A stretch of 32,563 bases of DNA, from contig JBOGWX010000045.1 of the NCBI GenBank assembly GCA_050694055.1, forward strand, positions 1 through 32,563, given 5' to 3'. The position numbers and the translations under genes were made by a program. The stretch is from WHSV01 sp050694055. Lineage in GTDB: Bacteria > Actinomycetota > CADDZG01 > WHSQ01. Under the pieces are notes generated by a model, which worked only from the letters and a program-made list of their open reading frames with translations, made no database searches and was not told the DNA's origin. This document shows, piece after piece, positions 14,828-22,271 of the stretch. The number at the start of each line of letters is the position of its first letter. The first letter of the stretch is position 1.

Positions 14828-16137
14828 AGCTGGAGCGACGCCGGGCCTTCGACGATCGCAGCCCGCCCGCCATCGATCTCATCGACGACTGCGTGCATTG
14901 CGGTTTCTGTCTGCCGACCTGTCCGACCTACGTGCTGTGGGGCGAGGAGATGGACTCGCCGCGCGGTCGCATCGTGCTGATGCGCACGGGGCTCGAGGAG
15001 GGGAGCGAGCTGACCGATTCGATGGCCACGCACTTCGACCGCTGCCTCGGCTGCATGGCCTGCGTCACGGCGTGTCCGTCGGGCGTGAAGTACGACCGGC
15101 TGATCGAGCAGACGCGCCCGCAGGTCGAGCGCCACCACGAGCGCAGCCGAGCCGGGCGGATCGGGCGCCGGGTCGCCTTCGCGTTGTTCACCTATCCATC
15201 TCGGTTGCGCGCGCTGATTCCGCTGCTCGCGCTGTCACGCCGTCTGCGTCTCGACCGCGCGGTCGCGCGCGGCCCCCTCGGAAGGCGCTGGCCCCGGCTT
15301 GGCGCCCTGGCTTCGCTCGCTCCCGAGGTTCGCCTGCGGACCGTGGGAGCGAAGCTCGCGGAGTTCACGCCTGCGCACGGCGAGGCGCGCGGTCGGGTGG
15401 GCCTCCTTCAGGGCTGCGTCCAGCGAGCCTTCTTCGGTGAGGTCAACCAGGCCACGGTCCGAGTTCTCGCCGCCGAGGGTTACGACGTCGTTGCGCCGCC
15501 CTCCGTGCGCTGCTGCGGGGCGCTCATGCTGCACACCGGTTACGAGGACGACGCGCGCGGGCTCGCACGCCGCGCCATCGAGACGTTCGAGGACTGCGAT
15601 TTTGTGGTCACCAACTCCGCCGGATGCGGCTCGGCAATGAAAGACTACGTCCACCTCTTTGCAGACGACCCGGCGTGGGCACAGAGGGCGCGGGCGCTCT
15701 CGGAGCGCACCCGCGATGTCATGGAGCTCTTGGGCTCGGTCGAGCAGCGCCGGACGAGGCATGCGATCGATCTGCGAGTCGCCTATCACGATGCCTGCCA
15801 CCTCGCACACGCGCAGGGAGTCCAAGCCCAACCACGCGCCCTGCTGGCGTCCATCCCCGGGATCGAGGTCGTGGAGCCCAAGGAATGGGAGATCTGCTGC
15901 GGTTCCGCCGGCCTCTACAACTTGCTCGAGCCCGTTGCCGCTCGCGAGCTGGGAGCGCGCAAGGCCGGCAACCTCCTGGCGGCCGGCGCTGACGTGATCG
16001 CCGCAGGAAATCCCGGGTGCTCGCTGCAGATAGCCGGCCACCTGCGGGCTCGCGGCCGGGAGCTGCCCATCTATCATCCGATTCAGCTTGTCGACGCCTC
16101 GATCGCCGGCAGGCCGCTGGACGTAACCGTCGGGTAA
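14824..16137 (+). CDS. glcF: Glycolate oxidase iron-sulfur subunit GlcF
   Basis: The 437-residue protein has two ferredoxin-type [4Fe-4S] motifs: Cys23, 26, 29, 33 and Cys74, 77, 80, 84. Two CCG domains follow, with VRCCGALMLHTGY and WEICCGSAGLYN, which bind a further cluster in heterodisulfide-reductase-like subunits. This is the standard GlcF layout. It accepts electrons from the GlcD/GlcE flavins and delivers them to the membrane quinone pool. The start at 14824 (ATG, GGAGG 4 nt upstream) was chosen for the motif position and the overlap with glcE; the longer open frame before it is out of phase with the family. It ends the plus-strand metabolic block. Confidence 0.93.
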   Translation: MKLERRRAFDDRSPPAIDLIDDCVHCGFCLPTCPTYVLWGEEMDSPRGRIVLMRTGLEEGSELTDSMATHFDRCLGCMACVTACPSGVKYDRLIEQTRPQVERHHERSRAGRIGRRVAFALFTYPSRLRALIPLLALSRRLRLDRAVARGPLGRRWPRLGALASLAPEVRLRTVGAKLAEFTPAHGEARGRVGLLQGCVQRAFFGEVNQATVRVLAAEGYDVVAPPSVRCCGALMLHTGYEDDARGLARRAIETFEDCDFVVTNSAGCGSAMKDYVHLFADDPAWAQRARALSERTRDVMELLGSVEQRRTRHAIDLRVAYHDACHLAHAQGVQAQPRALLASIPGIEVVEPKEWEICCGSAGLYNLLEPVAARELGARKAGNLLAAGADVIAAGNPGCSLQIAGHLRARGRELPIYHPIQLVDASIAGRPLDVTVG

Positions 16138-16188
16138 CGTTTGGCGACATGGGGCTTCGTGGGCGGCTTCGAATCTGGACATCTGAGG

Positions 16189-16203
16189 GACTAGAGACTA
16201 GTC
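16189..16203. promoter_or_regulatory. Inverted repeat upstream of the receiver-kinase gene
   Basis: GACTAG (16189-16194) and CTAGTC (16198-16203) are perfect reverse complements with a 3-bp gap, 44 bp before the ATG at 16247. The AT-rich centre and position suit an operator, but no regulator for it is visible in the window. Confidence 0.3.
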
Positions 16204-16246
16204 ATTGCGAACTATTCGTATTGAGTCCCCGGCTACGAGAGCCGAT

Positions 16247-17389
16247 ATGGACTTGATGCGAGTTCTCATCGTCGACGACAACGTGCACGTGCGCGGCGGC
16301 CTGCGCCAGCTTCTGGATTTCCAGGAGCACATCCAGGTTGTCGGTGAGTGCGCGGACGGACGCGAGGCGGTGGACGAGGTCGGCCGGCTCACTCCGGACG
16401 TCGTGGTCATGGACATGCGCATGCCCGAGATGACCGGGGCGGAGGCGACCGCGGTCATCAAGCAGGATTATCCCGACGTCAAGGTCCTCGCGCTCACGGC
16501 TTTCGGCGAGATGGAGCTCGTCAGCGAGATGGTCAAAGCGGGCGCCGACGGATACCTCCTGAAGGGCGGCAGTGCCGACGAGCTGTTGCGCTCGCTCGAC
16601 GCGGTGCACGCGGGCGAGGCGGCTCTGGGACGGGAGGTCACGCGCGGCGTGATGCACAACCTCGCCCAGCTCTATCGCGAAGAGCAAGAGCGCGCTCGCT
16701 CACTGGCGGAGCTCGACCGCATGAAGACGGAGTTCGTCTCGGTCGTGTCGCACGAGCTGCGCACTCCGCTGACTACGATCAGCGGCGGTGTCAACACGCT
16801 GCAGCACAAGTGGGAGAACCTCGACGAGGCTACGAAACTCGAGCTTCTGGGGTCCATGGGCAAGCAGTGCGAACGGTTGTCTTTGATGATCGACAGGATC
16901 TTGACCGTGAGCGGCATCCAGCGCGGGGGCCTGGGGCTGCAGCCCACCGATTTCTCGCTCAATACCGTGGCGCGCGAGGCGCTGGCGCTGCTGGCGCACA
17001 AGACCGACGAGAACCGGGTACAGATCACCGAAGCGGAGGTCGAGGCGTCCGGCGATCGCGACCGCATCCGAGAGGTCGCCGTGTCCATCCTGGATAACGC
17101 GCTGTCGTTCACCGCGGGACAGGTCGAGGTCGAGCTGTCGAGCGGGCTTCGTATGGTCCGGCTCGTCGTGCGAGACCAGGGCCCCGGGATCGACGCCGCA
17201 ACGCTCGATGCGTTGCTCAACAAGCCCTTCACCCAGGGCGACTCGTCGTCGACGCGCAAGGTCGGGGGCCTGGGGCTCTCGCTGTTCATCGCCCGGCAGG
17301 TGCTCGAGGCGTCGGGCGGTCGCCTGGAGGTCGAATCCAGCCCCGAGGGCGGTTCGGTGTTCACGATGGTGCTGCCCAGGGCCGTCTGA
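16247..17389 (+). CDS. Receiver domain fused in front of a histidine kinase core
   Basis: The 380-residue protein starts with a complete receiver domain (about residues 4-122): acidic pocket Asp10-Asp11, phospho-acceptor Asp56 in VVMDMRMP, switch Thr84 and Lys106 in YLLKGGS. Its sequence is of the NarL/FixJ kind, yet where the DNA-binding domain would be there is a short coiled linker (140-160) and then a HisKA domain with His169 in SHELRTP. An HATPase domain follows with the N-box Asn284, DQGPG (310-314) and GGLGLSL (340-346). There is no membrane segment, so it is cytosolic and probably receives phosphate from another kinase or aspartate-to-histidine within the chain. No separate response regulator gene lies beside it. 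ATG 16247 or 16256 could be used; a TTG at 16205 is also in frame. It follows glcF by 109 bp on the same strand. Confidence 0.9.
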   Translation: MDLMRVLIVDDNVHVRGGLRQLLDFQEHIQVVGECADGREAVDEVGRLTPDVVVMDMRMPEMTGAEATAVIKQDYPDVKVLALTAFGEMELVSEMVKAGADGYLLKGGSADELLRSLDAVHAGEAALGREVTRGVMHNLAQLYREEQERARSLAELDRMKTEFVSVVSHELRTPLTTISGGVNTLQHKWENLDEATKLELLGSMGKQCERLSLMIDRILTVSGIQRGGLGLQPTDFSLNTVAREALALLAHKTDENRVQITEAEVEASGDRDRIREVAVSILDNALSFTAGQVEVELSSGLRMVRLVVRDQGPGIDAATLDALLNKPFTQGDSSSTRKVGGLGLSLFIARQVLEASGGRLEVESSPEGGSVFTMVLPRAV

Positions 17390-17494
17390 GCGGAGCCGCG
17401 TCCGGGGCTCTGGTAGCATCTGTCCGGCCCCACCGGTTGGTCAGCGGTCCTCGAGGTGACCGCGTGTACGTGGCGGCCGTCCTACGCTGTTTCT

Positions 17495-17500
17495 TACAAT
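17495..17500 (+). promoter_or_regulatory. Candidate -10 element of the rplU promoter
   Basis: TACAAT at 17495-17500, preceded by T, matches the -10 consensus in five of six positions and lies 20 bp before the ATG of rplU. The -35 region (about 17471-17477, TGGCGG) is poor. Another hexamer, TAGCAT at 17414-17419, is a second possibility with a longer leader. Confidence 0.4.
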
Positions 17501-17519
17501 CTTCTCTACGAGGAGTGAC

Positions 17520-17828
17520 ATGTACGCAGTGATCCGCGCGGGCGGCAAGCAGTTCAAAGTCGCCCCAGGCGACGTAATCGAAATCGAGAAGCTCGGCGAC
17601 TCGGACGGCAAGCTCGAGTTCACGCCGCTGGTGGTCGTCGACGACAAGGGTAAGTCGATCGCCGGGCGTTCGGCACTGTCCAAGGCCAGGGTGACGGCGA
17701 AGGTCGTGGGCGCCGCCAAGGGGCCCAAGATTGACGTCTCCAAGCACCGAAACAAAACGGGCTTCCACCGCAACACCGGGCATCGCCAGCACTACACCAC
17801 GGTCGAGATCTCGGACATCAAGCTGTAA
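17520..17828 (+). CDS. rplU: Ribosomal protein L21
   Basis: The 102-residue protein begins MYAVIRAGGKQFKVAPGDVI, the L21 signature, and ends with the usual HRQHYTTVEISDI region (note TGFHRNTGHRQ near residue 82). L21 is a 50S subunit protein that binds 23S rRNA. Length is normal for bacteria. ATG at 17520 has GAGGAG 5 nt upstream. It is followed after 43 bp by rpmA, the universal partner, and the pair ends at a strong terminator. Confidence 0.97.
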   Translation: MYAVIRAGGKQFKVAPGDVIEIEKLGDSDGKLEFTPLVVVDDKGKSIAGRSALSKARVTAKVVGAAKGPKIDVSKHRNKTGFHRNTGHRQHYTTVEISDIKL

Positions 17829-17871
17829 TCTGGGTAGTTGGAAGCACTCTTAGCGAACCAAAGGATCGATC

Positions 17872-18123
17872 ATGGCTCACAAGAAAGGCGCATCCTCGTC
17901 CCGTAACGGGCGGGACTCCGCGAGCAAGCGGCTCGGGGTCAAGATCTATGGGGGCCAGGCGGCGGGTCCGGGCGAGATCATCGTCCGCCAGCGCGGCACC
18001 AAGGTTCACCCCGGCCTGAACGTCAAGCGCGGCGGCGACGACACCCTCTTTGCGACGGCGGAGGGCACGGTGACGTTTCACAGCAGGCGCGGCCGCAAGG
18101 TCGTCAGCGTGCTCGCAGAGTAG
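17872..18123 (+). CDS. rpmA: Ribosomal protein L27
   Basis: The 83-residue protein begins MAHKKGASSSRNGRDSASKR, the flexible N-terminal tail that reaches the peptidyl-transferase centre, followed by LGVKIYGGQ and the family's beta-barrel. The Ala-His-Lys-Lys start is directly at the N-terminus, so there is no cleavable extension of the kind found in Firmicutes. AAAGGAT precedes the ATG. It is the second gene of the rplU-rpmA unit. Confidence 0.97.
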   Translation: MAHKKGASSSRNGRDSASKRLGVKIYGGQAAGPGEIIVRQRGTKVHPGLNVKRGGDDTLFATAEGTVTFHSRRGRKVVSVLAE

Positions 18124-18147
18124 AGGGCGCACTCATCGCAGTTCGAG

Positions 18148-18172
18148 GGGGACCCCGGCGGGTCCCCTTTTT
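18148..18172 (+). terminator. Rho-independent terminator after rpmA
   Basis: GGGGACC (18148-18154) pairs with GGTCCCC (18161-18167) around a 6-nt loop, followed by five T residues (18168-18172). It lies 25 bp after the rpmA stop and 16 bp before obgE, so it either ends the ribosomal transcript or attenuates read-through into obgE. Confidence 0.85.
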
Positions 18173-18187
18173 GATAGGCAGGTAGGC

Positions 18188-19468
18188 GTGAGGTTCGTAG
18201 ACGAGGCCAAGATCAACGTGCGCGCGGGAGCGGGCGGCAACGGTGTGTCCGCCTGGCACCACGAGCCGTTCAAGCCCAAGGGCGGGCCGGACGGCGGCGA
18301 CGGCGGCGACGGCGGGAGCGTGATCATGCGGGCCGACGGCTCGGTCGGGACCCTGCTCGAGCTACGAGACAACCCGCAGGTCAGGGGGGCGCGCGGGGGC
18401 CACGGCGAGGGCAAGCGCAAGCACGGCGCGCGCGGCCGCGACCGGATCATCTCCGTGCCCCCCGGAACGGTGGTCTACGACGAGGACGGCACCCTCATCG
18501 CGGACCTGGCCAATCCCGGCGACGAGCTGAGGGCCGCGCGCGGGGGCCGGGGGGGCCGGGGCAACGCCCACTTCGCCACCGCGACCCGGCGTGCACCAAC
18601 CTTCGCAGAGAGGGGCGAGCCCGGCGAGGAGGCCCGGCTGCGACTCGAGCTTCGCCTGCTTGCGGACGTCGGGTTGGTGGGCTTTCCCAACGCGGGCAAG
18701 TCGACGCTCGTGGCGCGCATATCGGCGGCGCGGCCCAAGATCGCCGACTATCCGTTCACCACCCTTCAGCCCAACTTGGGTGTCGTCCGGCTCGGCGAAA
18801 AGACCTTTGTCGTGGCCGACATCCCCGGGTTGGTGGCCGGGTCGAGCGAGGGCAAGGGACTGGGACACCGCTTCCTCCGTCACGTTCGACGGGCCGCGTT
18901 TCTGGTTTTCCTGGTGGATCTTGCCGCCATGGACCGGGATCCCCTCGACGATGTGGACGTGCTCCGCACGGAACTCGAAGCGTTCGATCCCGAGCTCGCG
19001 GCGCGTCCCCGGCTGGTGGTGCTGTCCAAAGTGGACGCGGGCGGAGAGCGATCAGACGAGGCTCGAAGGCGGTTTCCCGATGCCTTGGCGATATCGGCCG
19101 TGACGGGAGAGGGCATCGACGAGCTCGTGCGCCGCCTCGCGACGGGCGTCGACCGGTCGCGCGCGGAGCTCGAGCCATCCGTGGGCTACGTCAGGCATAT
19201 CGTGCGCGGTGACCCCCTGAGCGTGAGACGACTCAACGAATCGTGGATCGTCACCAGCCGAAGAGTCGAGCGCGCGGTGGCAGTCACGAACATGGACAAC
19301 GAGGAGTCGGTCGACCGCCTGCAGAAGAAGTTGATCTCGATGGGCGTCGAGCGTGAGCTCGAGCGCGCCGGCGCCAAGCGGGGCGACGACGTGCTTATCG
19401 GCGAGACCTCGTTCACCTTCGAGCCCGAGGGCCCGGACGGAGAGGGCGATGGCGCGCGCCACGCTTAG
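18188..19468 (+). CDS. obgE: Obg-family GTPase
   Basis: The 426-residue protein has the three Obg parts. The glycine-rich Obg fold (1-158) contains KGGPDGGDGGDGGS and several GGRGG-type turns. The G domain has G1 GFPNAGKST (165-173), the switch region YPFTTLQPNLG, G3 DIPG and a G4-like LSKVD. A C-terminal OCT domain (about 345-420) contains VERAVAVTNMDNEESVDRL. Obg GTPases act in late 50S assembly and the stringent response. The start is GTG at 18188. Gene order after rpmA is the common actinobacterial one, and proB starts inside its last 20 bases. Confidence 0.96.
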   Translation: MRFVDEAKINVRAGAGGNGVSAWHHEPFKPKGGPDGGDGGDGGSVIMRADGSVGTLLELRDNPQVRGARGGHGEGKRKHGARGRDRIISVPPGTVVYDEDGTLIADLANPGDELRAARGGRGGRGNAHFATATRRAPTFAERGEPGEEARLRLELRLLADVGLVGFPNAGKSTLVARISAARPKIADYPFTTLQPNLGVVRLGEKTFVVADIPGLVAGSSEGKGLGHRFLRHVRRAAFLVFLVDLAAMDRDPLDDVDVLRTELEAFDPELAARPRLVVLSKVDAGGERSDEARRRFPDALAISAVTGEGIDELVRRLATGVDRSRAELEPSVGYVRHIVRGDPLSVRRLNESWIVTSRRVERAVAVTNMDNEESVDRLQKKLISMGVERELERAGAKRGDDVLIGETSFTFEPEGPDGEGDGARHA

Positions 19469-20555
19469 CCGCGGCGATCGATTGGTCGTGAAGATCGGGA
19501 CCTCCTCACTGGTGGGGACCGACGGCGAACCCGACGAGGCCCGGCTTGCGGCGCTGTGCGACGAGGTCGCTCGACTTCGAGAGGCCGGCGTACGCCCCAT
19601 CGTGGTGTCCTCGGGTGCGATTGCGGCCGGACTTCGTCCTCTCGGGCTCAGTGTCCGTCCGGTCGACATTCCCGGGTTGCAGGCGGCAGCCGCAGTAGGC
19701 CAGGGCCGGTTGCACCGCATCTACTCCCGTCTCTTTGCCGAGCATCACATCACGGCGGCACAGCTTCTCTTGACCCGCTACGACTTCACAAACCGCCAGC
19801 ACTACATCAATGCGCGCAACACCATCGATCGCCTTCTGTCCCTGGACGTGTTGCCGGTGGTGAACGAGAACGACACCGTGGCCACCGACGAGATCCGATT
19901 CGGGGACAACGACAGACTTGCGGCGCTGGTAGCCAACCTTTCCGGCGCCGGCCTGCTGGTCTTGCTGACCGACGCACCCGGCGTTTTTGAGGCGGACCCC
20001 CGAAGGACCCCCGGCGCCGCGTTGCTGGACGAGGTCGATCGGATCACGCCCCAACTCGAGAGGAGCGCGGGCGGGCGCGGATCGGAGCTCGCGACGGGGG
20101 GAATGGCCTCCAAACTCGCGGCCGCCTGGGTGTCTACCTTCTCCGGTGTTCCTGCGGTAGTCGCGTCCGCGACCGAACCGAACGTCTTGAATCGGGTCGC
20201 CTCGGGCGATTCGATAGGCACCTACTTTCATGCGCGCCGCAAACGAACTAGTGCACGACGTCTGTGGATCGCGTTTGCGCAACCTCCCCTCGGAACCGTG
20301 GTCGTCGATCGAGGAGCTCGCCATGCGCTCGTCCAGGGCAAGCGCAGCCTGCTGCCTGCCGGCGTGGTCGAGGTCAGGGGGAACTTCGAGGCGGGGGCCA
20401 CGGTCGACGTCATGACCCCCGACTCTCAACTCGTCGCGCGGGGCACGGTACGCTACGCATCCTCAGAGCTCGAGGCCGCAAGGGGGCGACCTGCTGCCGA
20501 GTTCGCCGGTCGTGAGGTAATTCACCGCGACCAACTCGTCGTACTGGAGGACTGA
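19449..20555 (+). CDS. proB: Glutamate 5-kinase
   Basis: The 368-residue protein catalyses the first step of proline synthesis, ATP-dependent phosphorylation of glutamate. The kinase domain starts LVVKIGTSSLVG (12-23) and contains SSGAIAAG, NENDTVATDEIRFGDND and LLTDAPGVFEADPR, all typical of ProB. A C-terminal PUA domain (about 285-360) is present, as in the long form. The ATG at 19449 lies within obgE (20-bp overlap) and has GGAGAGGG just upstream; the longer frame upstream is a shadow of obgE. proA follows after 5 bp. Confidence 0.95.
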   Translation: MARATLSRGDRLVVKIGTSSLVGTDGEPDEARLAALCDEVARLREAGVRPIVVSSGAIAAGLRPLGLSVRPVDIPGLQAAAAVGQGRLHRIYSRLFAEHHITAAQLLLTRYDFTNRQHYINARNTIDRLLSLDVLPVVNENDTVATDEIRFGDNDRLAALVANLSGAGLLVLLTDAPGVFEADPRRTPGAALLDEVDRITPQLERSAGGRGSELATGGMASKLAAAWVSTFSGVPAVVASATEPNVLNRVASGDSIGTYFHARRKRTSARRLWIAFAQPPLGTVVVDRGARHALVQGKRSLLPAGVVEVRGNFEAGATVDVMTPDSQLVARGTVRYASSELEAARGRPAAEFAGREVIHRDQLVVLED

Positions 20556-20560
20556 CCCGA

Positions 20561-21811
20561 GTGGCCGACACGGTTACCGACACCTGCCGCCGTGCTGCGG
20601 CCTGTGCTCCGGCACTCGCCCGACTCGACTCGGCCGTCAAGGATGCCGCGTTGCAGGCCATGGCCGACGCCCTGCTGGACTCCGCGGATGACCTCGCCGT
20701 CGCCAACCGTGAGGACGTGGCGACCGCCCAGGGCCAGGGGACCTCGCGTGCGTTGTTGGATCGGCTCACTCTGACCTCCTCCCGGCTCGAGGCGATGGCC
20801 TCGAGCCTGCGAGCCGTCGCCGCTCAAGCCGACCCCATCGGCGAGATCGTGTCGGGCTGGCGCCGTCCCAACGGGCTGACTATCGAGCAGGTGCGTGCCC
20901 CTCTCGGCGTCATCGCCGTCATCTACGAGGCCCGCCCCAACGTCACGAGCGACGTGGCCGGGCTCTGTCTCAAGTCGGGCAACGCGTGCGTTCTGCGCGG
21001 CTCGTCGATCGCCGCAAGATCGAACCACGCCATCGTCGAGGTCCTGCGCGCGGGGCTCGCTTCCGCCGGTGTGCCCACCGACGCCGTGCAACTGGTAGCC
21101 GACGCATCGCGCGCCTCGGCCAAGGAGTTGATGACCGCCAAGGGCCTCGTCGACCTCCTGATCCCGCGCGGGGGAGCGGCTCTGATCGCGTCGATCGAGG
21201 CAGATGCCTCCGTGCCGTTCATCATCGATGGAGACGGCAACTGCCACATCTACGTGGACGCGTCCGCCGATCGTGCCATGGCGAGCGAGATCGTGATCAA
21301 CGCAAAGACACAGCGACCGAGCGTTTGCAACGCGCTCGAGACACTGGTGGTGCACCAGGCGCTCGTCGAAGGGTGGTTGCCCTCCACGCTCGACTCGCTG
21401 GCGGCTGCGGGAGTCGAGATTCGAGGGGACGAGCGCGTCGTCGAGAGCTGGCCGCAGGCGACCGGCGCCGACGAGAACGACTGGTCGACCGAGTACCTCG
21501 ATCTCGTGCTCGCCGTGAAGGTCGTCGACTCCTTCGACGCTGCGGTGGCCCACATCAATACCTACACAACGGCGAACGCCGAAGGCATCGTGACGACCGA
21601 TCTCGCCGCCGCCCGCCGCTTCGCGGCGGAGATCGATGCGGGCTCGATCCTCATCAATGCCTCGACCCGCTTTTCGGACGGCGGAGAGTTCGGCTACGGC
21701 GCGGAGATCGGTATCTCGACCCAGAAGCTCCACGCGCGCGGGCCGATGGGGCTTCGCGCTCTCACCTCGACGAAGTACGTCGTGTGGGGCGAGGGGCACA
21801 TCCGCTCCTGA
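20561..21811 (+). CDS. proA: Glutamate-5-semialdehyde dehydrogenase (gamma-glutamyl phosphate reductase)
   Basis: The 416-residue protein catalyses the second step of proline synthesis, NADPH-dependent reduction of glutamyl phosphate. It is an aldehyde-dehydrogenase-fold enzyme with APLGVIAVIYEARPNVTSD (113-131), LKSGNACVLRGSS and the catalytic cysteine Cys256 in NAKTQRPSVCNALE. The C-terminal FGYGAEIGISTQKLHARGP motif is also typical. The start is GTG at 20561 with GGAGG about 10 nt upstream. It ends the obgE-proB-proA operon and is followed within 2 bp by a long hairpin. Confidence 0.96.
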   Translation: MADTVTDTCRRAAACAPALARLDSAVKDAALQAMADALLDSADDLAVANREDVATAQGQGTSRALLDRLTLTSSRLEAMASSLRAVAAQADPIGEIVSGWRRPNGLTIEQVRAPLGVIAVIYEARPNVTSDVAGLCLKSGNACVLRGSSIAARSNHAIVEVLRAGLASAGVPTDAVQLVADASRASAKELMTAKGLVDLLIPRGGAALIASIEADASVPFIIDGDGNCHIYVDASADRAMASEIVINAKTQRPSVCNALETLVVHQALVEGWLPSTLDSLAAAGVEIRGDERVVESWPQATGADENDWSTEYLDLVLAVKVVDSFDAAVAHINTYTTANAEGIVTTDLAAARRFAAEIDAGSILINASTRFSDGGEFGYGAEIGISTQKLHARGPMGLRALTSTKYVVWGEGHIRS

Positions 21812-21812
21812 C

Positions 21813-21863
21813 GGCTTTCTCCGCACTCAGGGTTCTCCACGAGCCCTGAATGCAGAGAAACCC
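21813..21863. repeat. Long imperfect inverted repeat directly after proA
   Basis: Positions 21813-21834 and 21842-21863 form a 22-position stem around a 7-nt loop (21835-21841) with three mismatches and one G-T pair. It begins 2 bp after the proA stop. There is no T-tract on either side, so it is not a canonical rho-independent terminator; it may still stabilise the mRNA 3' end or end transcription with a factor, or be a mobile repeat. Confidence 0.7.
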
Positions 21864-22133
21864 TAGTTCACGAGTCTCGGGGCACGAAAACGCAGGCCAA
21901 GATCCAATCGCCCCCCTCGATGCCGTGCTTCGGTTTCTGCGACATCCTCTCCAGGAGCCCCCAGCGCAGTGAAAGGTTGATCTCGAGTTGGGATCGGATT
22001 TTTGTTCACATTGCCGTCGGCGGCGCGCCACACCTCCTCAACGTTGCCTTTCTAACCTGCACAGCAAGTCCCCGGCTCGAGGACTGCCAGAGGAAGGGGT
22101 CTTGTCCCCCAGTTCTCCTTCCTATCCGTGTGG
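21864..22133. other. Intergenic sequence between proA and ppk, no gene seen
   Basis: The full proA-ppk gap is 460 bp. Apart from the two inverted repeats and the Pho-box-like region annotated separately, I see only short frames without family resemblance, and no tRNA. A small hairpin GGGG/CCCC lies at about 22097-22110. A small RNA cannot be excluded. Confidence 0.5.
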
Positions 22134-22164
22134 CATGGGGGGTCGCCGTTCCGGACCCCCCATG
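22134..22164. repeat. Perfect 11-bp inverted repeat upstream of ppk
   Basis: The 11 bases at 22134-22144 (CATGGGGGGTC) are the exact reverse complement of 22154-22164, around a 9-nt loop. The following bases are not T-rich. It lies about 110 bp before the ppk ATG and could be an operator or a transcript end for something upstream. Confidence 0.55.
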
Positions 22165-22229
22165 ACCATCGGCTCGAAGGTCTCTTCACTAGAATGCGAC
22201 CTGGAGCGGGCGCGAGGCCGAGGCTCACC

Positions 22230-22262
22230 GTTCGTCTCATGTTCACCTACCGTTTGTATCTT
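22230..22262 (+). promoter_or_regulatory. Pho-box-like triple 11-nt direct repeat with overlapping -10
   Basis: Three consecutive 11-nt units start GTTCGTC (22230), GTTCACC (22241) and GTTTGTA (22252). PhoP boxes of Streptomyces are built from 11-nt direct repeat units with the core GTTCACC, and ppk is a known PhoP target there. TATCTT at 22257-22262 fits the actinobacterial TANNNT -10, which would place the transcript start 1-3 nt before the ppk ATG and put the first two units at the -35 region, the usual place for PhoP activation. Confidence 0.6.
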
Positions 22263-22271
22263 GGGACCCAC

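Noticed and set aside
22004..22014. Single GTTCACATTGC, similar to a Pho-box unit
   Set aside because: No second unit lies 11 nt before or after it, unlike the three-unit cluster at 22230.
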